A stretch of 24,718 nt of DNA, from the NCBI GenBank assembly GCA_000310025.1, contig FN649741.1, forward strand, positions 4,585,407 through 4,610,124. Direction: 5' to 3'. The notes under the pieces were generated by a model. It was not told where the DNA came from, did no database searches, and was given only the letters and a program-made list of their open reading frames with translations. The translations under genes were made by a program, and so were the position numbers. Origin of the DNA: Ectocarpus siliculosus (Eukaryota > Sar > Phaeophyceae > Ectocarpales > Ectocarpaceae). Shown here piece after piece: positions 9,158 to 14,620 of the stretch. The first letter of the stretch is position 1. Every line of letters begins with the position of its first letter.

Positions 9158-9829
9158 TCAGTCGCTGTCGACCAGAGATATAATATCCACAGCGCCCAAG
9201 CGTGTAGCCTCTCCGGTAGAGCTTGTCGCAGGACACGAGGGTGCAGTGTTTCCAGTAGAGCTTGTAGCAGCGCCTGAGGGTGTAGACTTCTCGGTAGAGG
9301 CTGTGCCGGCGCCCGAAAGTGCAGCTGCTCCAGTAAAGTCTGTGGTGTGTGCGTCCATGAACTCTTGCTTAGTTGTTACCTTCACGATCGAATCCGCGGG
9401 TGCAGTCGCTCCAGCACCGTGCATGGGAGTGGCAATAGTTGCGTGGCGTCCATGAGGCACGGCCGAATCCGCGGGTGCAGTCGCTCCAGCACCGTGCATG
9501 GGAGTGGCAATGGTTGCGTGGCGTGCGACCGTCGAATGTTTCGCTTTCATTATTGAAGCCTCCACGGCTAAATGTGTCGCTTGCATTTCGTTGGCATCGG
9601 CCTGTTTCGTAGACGCTTCGTCGCATTTGGCCAGGTGGTGCAGAATTTTTAGTGTTGCTTGAAGATGCTCAGCCGCTGATATCGCAACACGAACATCTTC
9701 TACGTTTGAACGACCGCGAGCCGGTCCGTTCTGCTGCGCAGCATTGATTGCGCGCCATGTCTGATCGATCGCCAGCGTGGCCTCCTGTCGTGCCTTGCCG
9801 TGGTCGTTTGTACTCATTACAGATATTTC
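9158..9829 (-). CDS. Ala/Thr/Ser-rich low-complexity protein, last exon (219 aa from ATG 9817)
   Basis: The frame reads MSTNDHGKARQEATLAIDQT, a helical N-terminal half (to about residue 90) with AEHLQATLKILHHLAK, then two 25-residue repeats beginning RHATIATPMHGAGATAPADS, then Ser/Thr/Pro/Ala-rich repeats of the type SGAATSSTGNTAPS, ending VDIISLVDSD. The exon begins after a strong acceptor (TTGTTGTCTCTCACAG, G at 9830) and is open in phase 0 upstream of the ATG, continuing the exon at 9984-10088. The true start may therefore lie upstream, with this ATG internal. I recognise no domain. The helical stretch is faintly like the first exon of the divergent EsV-1-7 gene (LEHAVLKVQQLLTAL). Clean splice signals, phase agreement and a natural-looking C-terminus support a real gene; the function is unknown. 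Confidence 0.6.
   Translation of the reverse strand, partial: EISVMSTNDHGKARQEATLAIDQTWRAINAAQQNGPARGRSNVEDVRVAISAAEHLQATLKILHHLAKCDEASTKQADANEMQATHLAVEASIMKAKHSTVARHATIATPMHGAGATAPADSAVPHGRHATIATPMHGAGATAPADSIVKVTTKQEFMDAHTTDFTGAAALSGAGTASTEKSTPSGAATSSTGNTAPSCPATSSTGEATRLGAVDIISLVDSD
9391..9523 (-). repeat. 75-bp in-frame coding duplication
   Basis: 9391-9448 and 9466-9523 are direct copies differing at one base (ATAGTT/ATGGTT). The period is 75 bp, or 25 codons, producing the twin RHATIATPMHGAGATAPADS repeats of the overlapping protein. The near identity points to a recent expansion. Confidence 0.95.
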
Positions 9830-9983
9830 CTGTGAGAGACAACAACAGGTGTGTTGAAGACCAGCGAGACGAGAAACTTTCAGGAGTGTTCACACCAGTG
9901 GTCGGTTGCACTTTGGTGTCTTGCAGCATCCTTGTACTACGTAATAGCCTTTGTGGCGCGGCAAAGTTTGCATGTTGTCTCAC

Positions 9984-10088
9984 CTGCTGTATCTGGTCAC
10001 CCTTTGTGTTATTGGTCTTGTTTGTGTCTTGAGCAAGCTGCGGTGGTGCTCGCTGTCCGGGTTGCTGTGGCGTTTGCTGTCCCGATTG
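9984..10088 (-). CDS. Upstream Gln-rich exon of the 9158-9829 gene (35 codons)
   Basis: It is bounded by an acceptor with an extreme pyrimidine tract (a run of about 12 C then TTTTTGTAG on the minus strand) and a consensus donor CAGCAG|GTGAGA. It is open for exactly 35 codons, reading QSGQQTPQQPGQRAPPQLAQ, then DTNKTNNTKGDQIQQ. Both borders are phase 0, matching the phase of the next exon across a 154-nt intron (9830-9983), so the join is in frame (QIQQ then EISVMSTND). A further upstream exon is required if this one is coding; a frame from an ATG at about 10242 ending near an AAT|GTAAAT donor is a weak candidate. The reading rests on splice signals and phase only. Confidence 0.45.
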
Positions 10089-10318
10089 CTACAAAAAGGG
10101 GGGGGGGGGCCGCTGATAGTACAATATTTACATTAGTACTGTTGACATTTGGTGCAATTGCAAAAATATGTGGAACGTCTAGACCTGATGTACCACCGTT
10201 ATACAGCCAAATACTCTGCTTCACAGCCATACACTCTGCCATCAACGCGAACGGCAACGAGTAGGCTTGCCCGTCAATTGGTGAGATGGTGTGAGTTATC
10301 GCGGTCGTTAGAGTTGCG

Positions 10319-10490
10319 TGCTAGCACACCGAGAATTTTGAATCGCGTGCGCCGGAGCTCTGTTGTTGTGATGAGTTCATGTCATATTCTGTCAGCTGCT
10401 GCGCATTTAAAGTTCGAACACGCAGCTTGCCGCAGAATTCAGAGAGCACGAAAAAGGCGCACGCGATTTAAAGTTCTCGGTGTGCCAGCA
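10319..10490. repeat. Foldback (inverted repeat) of 172 bp
   Basis: 10319-10353 (TGCTAGCACACCGAGAATTT then TGAATCGCGTGCGCC) is the reverse complement of 10456-10490 at 32 of 35 positions, with a 102-bp interior. The interior has its own inverted copy at 10561-10673. No target duplication is obvious. It could be a decayed foldback element or a by-product of local inverted duplication. Confidence 0.8.
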
Positions 10491-10553
10491 TGATCACTGC
10501 TGTGTGACGCAAACACACGTGCCGCGTTCCTCAAGCGTCGACCGCATCAGCAA
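10488..10553. repeat. 66-bp direct repeat, copy A
   Basis: It matches 11021-11086 at 60 of 66 positions without gaps, centred on GCGTTCCTCAAGCGTCGACC. It lies in the space between two divergent genes, so a duplicated regulatory or 5' exon segment is possible, but nothing shows the function. Confidence 0.9.
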
Positions 10554-10560
10554 GCTGAAC

Positions 10561-10673
10561 CTGAATTCTGCAACAGGGTACGTCTTCGAAGTTTTTTGCA
10601 AACAACTGCACCGCAGGTGACAGAATACGAGACAAACTCATCACAACAACAAAGCGCCGGCGAACGCGCGCGC
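10561..10673 (-). repeat. Inverted copy of the 10345-10440 segment
   Basis: CTGAATTCTGCAACAGGGTA.. and CAGAATACGAGACAAACTCA followed by TCACAACAACA match the reverse complement of about 10345-10440 (CTGAATTCTGCGGCAAGCTG.., GACAGAATATGACATGAACT, CATCACAACAACA) with scattered differences and one gap. Confidence 0.75.
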
Positions 10674-10767
10674 ATTTTTTTCCTCCCATCATTGGATTCT
10701 GTCGTCTGCCACTCTGGCCCCTTTGCTCCACTTCTACTAGCTAGACGACCCAACCGGGGTCACATAG

Positions 10768-10794
10768 GAGGGGGGGGGTTGGACCCCCTCCTGC
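10768..10794. repeat. G/C hairpin
   Basis: GGAGGGGGGGGGTTGGACCC followed by CCTCC can form an 8-bp stem (GGAGGGGG/CCCCCTCC). It is a local palindrome in the intergenic region; no terminator role is claimed in this eukaryotic setting. Confidence 0.6.
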
Positions 10795-10947
10795 GGTACA
10801 TGCCTATGAAGTTTTCATCGCGAGCGGGTTCAGCAATTCCACCCTCGTCAACCATGAGGTCAATGCACCAAGGCATTATTTACCAAAGAAATCAGAACAA
10901 ATCGCGTCCAATTTTTCCAGTAACGAATGTGGAAAGAAGACTAAATA

Positions 10948-11021
10948 CGCGGGGAATCTAATCCATGACCTGAAACTTAGAAGGTTTACGTGGATACCAA
11001 CTAGACCACCGGGGCGACCGG
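10948..11021 (-). ncRNA. tRNA-like sequence (possible SINE head or tRNA pseudogene)
   Basis: Read on the minus strand it contains GGTGGTCTAGTTGGTATCC, a very good tRNA D-arm/A-box, then AAACCTTCTAAGTTT, a 4-bp stem with a 7-nt loop and TCT at the anticodon position (arginine-like), then GGTCATGGATTAGATTCCCC where a B-box (GGTTCGATTCC) should be. The T-stem and acceptor stem do not pair properly, so a working tRNA is unlikely. A tRNA-derived SINE head or pseudogene fits better. It directly abuts the second 66-bp repeat. Confidence 0.35.
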
Positions 11022-11086
11022 CATGACCACTGCTGTATGACGCGAACATACGTGCTGCGTTCCTCAAGCGTCGACCGCAACAGCAA
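11021..11086. repeat. 66-bp direct repeat, copy B
   Basis: This is the second copy of 10488-10553. It ends about 100 bp upstream of the first candidate coding exon of the EsV-1-7 gene. Confidence 0.9.
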
Positions 11087-11188
11087 ATTTACGCTGTTGG
11101 AGTAAAAACAGATGTTTTGATGAATTTGTCTCATTTTCTGTATCTTTTACCGCTTGCGTTAATTTGCCGCCTCAGCAATCGTTTGACT

Positions 11189-11419
11189 ATGGAAGTGGCA
11201 GATAGCACATGGGAGCTTGCTCACGGATGCCTGACTTTCGCCGAGTGTGTCGTGAAAAACACGTCGCTAAAAGCGGATAACTTGGAACATGCGGTGCTCA
11301 AAGTGCAGCAGCTGTTGACCGCCTTACGTCCGCCGGCACCGGTGTCAACGGCGGCGAGTGCGGCGGACGTCACCGTTGAAGGTGGCGCACCAGTCGTGAG
11401 CGCGAGCGTTCCGATGCAG
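11189..11419 (+). CDS. Candidate first coding exon of the EsV-1-7 gene (77 codons)
   Basis: An acceptor with a long pyrimidine tract (TTTTACCGCTTGCG..GCCTCAG, ending at about 11176) is followed 13 nt later by an ATG. The frame encodes MEVADSTWELAHGCLTFAEC, a helical LEHAVLKVQQLLTALR stretch, then an Ala/Pro/Val-rich AADVTVEGGAPVVSASVPMQ. It ends at a CAG|GTATTG donor in phase 0, the same phase as the exons at 11765 and 12349. An alternative in-frame ATG at 11120 would add a hydrophobic leader (MNLSHFLYLLPLALI), but that stretch overlaps the pyrimidine tract and is more likely intron. Linkage to the zinc-motif exons is inferred from phase and from the related exon at 11765. Confidence 0.45.
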
Positions 11420-11451
11420 GTATTGAGTGCCGTTGTTTTTTTGCGTATTGC

Positions 11452-11735
11452 TTGCACGGGTACATCCTCTGTCCAGACGTATGCTTTCCGAGATAGACAC
11501 ACACACTTGCTCAGAAACTACAGTTTAGTGCACTGTTGTACAGCAGTAGTAGTACAGCAGCAGCAGTAGTAGTGCCTGCTCAGAAGCTACTGTTGTCACA
11601 CTGTTGTACAGCAGTAGTACTTGCCGCAGAGAGCCAGTTATGGACAGGCATGCACACTTGCTCAGAAACTACTGTTGTTGCACTGTTGTACAGCTCTTAC
11701 CCTTGCCGCAGAGAGCCAGTTATAGAGGAAAAACA
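11452..11735 (+). repeat. Intron repeat block, forward copy
   Basis: It starts GCTTGCACGGGTACATCCTC and continues with several imperfect copies of CTCAGAA(A/G)CTACTGTTGT, CACTGTTGTACAGCAGTAGT and CTTGCCGCAGAGAGCCAGTT. The opening part recurs in reverse orientation at about 12000-12070, while the TACAGCAGTAGTACTTGCCG parts recur in forward orientation at 12110-12225. It lies wholly inside a predicted intron. Confidence 0.8.
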
Positions 11736-11764
11736 AATAAACACAGTCACATTTGATTCAACAG

Positions 11765-11851
11765 GCTGCTGGTTCTTCGCATGAAATGGAGGGCGACTCG
11801 TGTGACGTCGTGAATGCGGCGGGTGTCACCGTTCAAGATGGCGCACCAGTC
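11765..11851 (+). CDS. Duplicated cassette exon of the EsV-1-7 gene (29 codons)
   Basis: It follows the acceptor GATTCAACAG and reads AAGSSHEMEGDSCDVVNAAG, VTVQDGAPV, with a GTC|GTGAGTGC donor in phase 0. Its first third resembles the exon at 12349 (VAGSSNKMEYDS) and its last third resembles the end of the 11189 exon (AADVTVEGGAPV), with high DNA identity (GGCGCACCAGTCGTGAG in both). It can be included or skipped without changing frame. The frame stays open past the donor to 11889, where a MITE-terminus-like sequence begins. It may be a working cassette exon or a pseudo-exon left by duplication. Confidence 0.35.
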
Positions 11852-11876
11852 GTGAGTGCAAGCGTCCCAATGCATG

Positions 11877-11894
11877 CACTGTCATCAACTTAAG
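11877..11894 (+). repeat. Solo MITE-terminus-like sequence
   Basis: CACTGTCATCAACTTAAG matches the MITE left terminus CATTGTTATCAACTTAAG at 16 of 18 positions. No second terminus or internal MITE sequence follows. It starts just where the duplicated exon stops resembling its paralogue (after CCAATGCA), so it may be an excision or deletion scar. Confidence 0.35.
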
Positions 11895-11999
11895 AAGCAA
11901 TTTCATTTTCTTGTTTTTTTATCTTGCGATGAATAGATGTCTACAAAAAGCGTAAATGTCAGAGCAGGAAAATATGGCTCAGTGGTTACACACCTGGAC

Positions 12000-12230
12000 T
12001 CTTGTAACAAGTTTGCGTGGCTATCTCCGACAGCAATCGTCTGGACAGAGAATGTACCCGTGCAAGCAATACTCACTCTTGCACAGAGCATACGGCAAGG
12101 GAATATGCCGTTGTTGCACTGTTGTACAGCAGTAGTACTTGCCGCAGAGAGCCAGTTATGGACAGCGTTAGAGATCTGCTCAGAAACTACTATTGTTGCA
12201 CTGTTGTACAGCAGTGGTGGTAGTGTACCG
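12000..12230. repeat. Intron repeat block, rearranged copy
   Basis: ACAGAGAATGTACCCGTGCA followed by AGCAATAC is the reverse complement of the start of the 11452 block, whereas TTGCACTGTTGTACAGCAGT and the CTTGCCGCAGAGAGCCAGTT stretch after 12110 match that block in direct orientation. The second intron therefore carries a partly inverted copy of the first intron's repeats. Confidence 0.75.
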
Positions 12231-12348
12231 TAGCTGTTACCCTTACTTGTGCCGCGTCCCCATCGTTGTGATTGCCACACATCGACCTACCGCTGCGACC
12301 ATGCTTACCGCATGCTCAATCTTGCGTGTGTCTCAATTGATTAAACAG

Positions 12349-13217
12349 GTTGCTGGTTCTTCCAATAAAATGGAGTACGACTCGTATGAGAGCAGCACGG
12401 ATGCAGAGCCGGACTCCGACTATGTTGGTACCGATGAACAAGAAGACGATCAGCTTGAACCGCGCCGGAGCAAACGCGAGGGCAAGGGTAAAATTTCCCG
12501 CACGTAAGACGTTGTTTCGTGGAGACGGGTGACACGTTGACAATTGGCTATAAATAACATGATTGCGAGACGTGGAAAACCTGCTGAATTTACTTAATAT
12601 TTAGACATAGCAGACGATTACGATTTTGTTTTTGCAGGTTCGACATGAGCAACGTCAACGCTGCTGGCAAGAAGACCGCTGGCAAGAAGACTGCTGGCAA
12701 GCGGACTGCTGACAAGAAGACCGCTGGCAAGAAGCGTGTTGACAACCGCCCACGTGTGAGTTAAAAGTGTTTTGCTAACCGTGACGTTTTTGACGTCAAG
12801 ACTATTTTACACAACCCGACTCCGAATCAGCTATGTACGGTAACAGTCTCAAGTCCTCGTTCTTCTCTTGTTTTTTTGTAGGCTCTGTGCATCCACACAA
12901 ACTGCACGGCCCGCCGCTACTACGGCTACCAGGGAAAAAAACCGCAATTTTGCGCCGTTCACAAGACTGCTTCCATGGTCTACACTGGAAAACCTGTGTG
13001 CATGGTGGACACATGCTACAGACCGGCGGATTTTGGCATCTTGCACGAAAGTCGCCAGTGTTGCTCGATCCACAAGACGGTTGGCATGGTGAACCTGGCG
13101 CACAGGCACTGTGCCACCGAAGGGTGTTACAAACGCCCCTGGTTTGCGTGGAGTAACAGGGTCATGCCGACTCACTGTTGCGCGCACCGCAAGCTTGGGA
13201 TGAAGAGCTTTCGCTGA
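12349..13217 (+). CDS. EsV-1-7 cysteine-rich repeat protein, core three exons
   Basis: The exons are 12349-12503, 12638-12755 and 12882-13217, with GT-AG introns (donors CAC|GTAAGA and CGT|GTGAGT; acceptors TTTTTGCAG and TTTTTTTGTAG) and consistent phases (2, then 0). The first exon is acidic with a basic end (MEYDSYESSTDAEPDSDYVG .. RRSKREGKGK). The second gives a Lys-rich AGKKT repeat tail. The third carries three EsV-1-7 motifs: CIHTNC..FCAVH, CMVDTC..CCSIH and CATEGC..HCCAH, each C-x4-C-x15/16-C-x2-H, separated by exactly 12 residues. The ending is KLGMKSFR. The best-known family member is the brown algal developmental regulator IMMEDIATE UPRIGHT; the biochemical role of the motif is not established, though metal binding by Cys/His is plausible. 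A shorter product from ATG 12645 (148 aa) is possible. MITE copy 4 begins 36 bp after the stop. Confidence 0.8.
12549..12556 (+). promoter_or_regulatory. TATA-like box in an intron
   Basis: TATAAATA preceded by CAATTGGC lies 89 bp upstream of ATG 12645, within the intron between the acidic and Lys-rich exons. It could drive a short EsV-1-7 transcript beginning at that ATG, or be a chance match in AT-rich intron sequence. Confidence 0.25.
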
Positions 13218-13252
13218 AATAAGAACCCGCGTCCGAACTGTTGAAGTTCTAT

Positions 13253-13686
13253 CACTAATATCAACTTAAGAAAACCGGAACTATTAAGTTGTAGTGAACA
13301 AAAACAGATAGAAACAACTAAGTTGTCTCCTCAAGGGTCCAGCTTTTAGGGTTTTTTAAACCTCGGAATATCCCACTGTTTCCAGGCAAGTCGTTTGTTG
13401 AAACTTCGGTTGCGAAAGCTTGTCGTCGTTTCTTCGTAGCGTGTTGATGTTGTAGACCTCGTGTAGCCGTGTTGTGATGTCGGCCTTCTTCTTTCTCTTT
13501 TTTTTCTTCTTCGTCTTCGAATTTGTAGTGGTGGTTGCCATGGTGAAGGTGAATTGTGAGCAGCGTGGGCTACCAATACACTCAAATGTTTACGTATAAA
13601 ATTGAAAAATGTGGTCTTTCTTCTAGATCGTTTCGAGTTGGTAAGATTCGCCAAATTGTTCTAGAAAGCTTAAGTTGATAACAATG
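13253..13686 (-). mobile_element. hAT-like MITE, copy 4 (434 bp, inverted)
   Basis: Read on the plus strand it runs from CACTAATATCAACTTAAG to CTTAAGTTGATAACAATG and is flanked by the perfect 8-bp duplication AGTTCTAT (13245-13252 and 13687-13694). Its orientation is opposite to the other three copies. It lies between the EsV-1-7 stop codon and the next ORF, and its last three bases, ATG, are in frame with that ORF. Confidence 0.95.
13356..13541 (-). CDS. 61-aa lysine-rich ORF inside MITE copy 4
   Basis: Conserved MITE ORF with the start context TCACCATGGC on the minus strand. It is the same length as in copies 1 and 3, with an asparagine for lysine near residue 7 and otherwise the copy-1 sequence with QQTT. 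The function is unknown. Confidence 0.3.
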   Translation of the reverse strand: MATTTTNSKTKKKKKRKKKADITTRLHEVYNINTLRRNDDKLSQPKFQQTTCLETVGYSEV

Positions 13687-14166
13687 AGTTCTATGGGTGC
13701 CGCTGGTATGCGTGGAGTTTCAAGAAGAGTCCGACGCACTGTGGCAAATGGTTGCGTGCGTGCGCCGAAAATCGCGGCACGGTGCACAAAATGCCGCGAG
13801 ACAAGAGTTGAGATAACAGTTGTTCAGAGCGTACCGGTGGCGATGCTGCAAAATTTGGCAAAAAAACGCGTGGACCGATTTTCGAAGTCCATGTTTTCAG
13901 CGTTGTGGCACCAGTGTAACGATATTTGCAAGTACAACAAGCGCAACGTACGTCTGTTTTTGGCGCTCTTGGTCGGTAAGAGTATATGCGCCTCGGTCAA
14001 TTCGACGTATAATGTGCAAGACTTCTCGCCCCGGACCAATAACGGCGGGGGTAACACCACAGGGGGTAGTAAGGGTGGTAGCAAGGGCAAGGGCAAGTCG
14101 GGCGGGGGTAAGCGAAATGCGCAGAAGGGGTGGGGGGGGAAGAAGTGCCGGAGGGCGAGGCGGTAG
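13684..14166 (+). CDS. Basic Cys- and Gly/Lys-rich protein (160 aa)
   Basis: The frame from the MITE-derived ATG reads MSSMGAAGMRGVSRRVRRTV; the pre-insertion start would be the fourth codon, ATG at 13693, giving 157 aa. There are two cysteine pairs (CTKC near residue 36, CNDIC near 77), a middle segment RNVRLFLALLVGKSICASVN that is fairly hydrophobic, and a Gly/Lys/Asn-rich tail (GGSKGGSKGKGKSGGGKR) ending KKCRRARR. The basic ends suggest nucleic-acid binding, but I recognise no domain. It follows the EsV-1-7 gene on the same strand, with MITE copy 4 in what would be its 5' leader. An antisense frame is also open, so the gene is likely but not certain. Confidence 0.5.
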   Translation: MSSMGAAGMRGVSRRVRRTVANGCVRAPKIAARCTKCRETRVEITVVQSVPVAMLQNLAKKRVDRFSKSMFSALWHQCNDICKYNKRNVRLFLALLVGKSICASVNSTYNVQDFSPRTNNGGGNTTGGSKGGSKGKGKSGGGKRNAQKGWGGKKCRRARR

Positions 14167-14620
14167 ATTTTTACTTGTTTTTAGTGTCCTTTGTCCGTGG
14201 ACTACCGGCCCCAGATTTCAGTAGCGTAGAAATAAAAAAAGTTCATATGCTCCTGCGTCCCACACCGCACATTGCTGTAAACTTAAGCATGTTGGAAACT
14301 TAAATGTTTTCTATGACAATGATACGAAAATGGCTCGCCCGTTTCACGGTGAAAGTTATCTGTTCAAACTGGGGAGGGCCCCATATCTCAATCAACCAGC
14401 GGGGCTTGGGACGACATTCGCCAGGGTGTTGTTTGTTTTATCAGAAAAAACATCCCCATCGAAAACAATCTTGTGGTTCAGTACAGGCCTGTTCACAAGT
14501 GGCAACTCTTGCGAATATGTTATCCATCATCACATTCCAAAAAAGTATTTTTACCCCCATCCTCTTTTCTCCTATTTTTGTTGGAGCACACGTGGACTTG
14601 TTAACTATGGTCCACCGTTA
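14167..14620. other. Convergent intergenic spacer
   Basis: This is the space between two convergent reading frames. AATAAAAAAAG at 14231 could serve as a poly(A) signal for the upstream ORF. CATTGCTGTAAACTTAAG at 14270-14287 matches the MITE terminus at 15 of 18 positions but has no partner. An ATG frame from 14330 (MARPFHGESYLF..) runs into the 3' end of the minus-strand gene; it shows no domain and is not annotated. Confidence 0.4.

Noticed and set aside
11903-12280. Minus-strand 125-aa ORF
   Set aside because: It resembles a plus-strand frame at 11440-11510 only because an intron repeat is present in inverted orientation.
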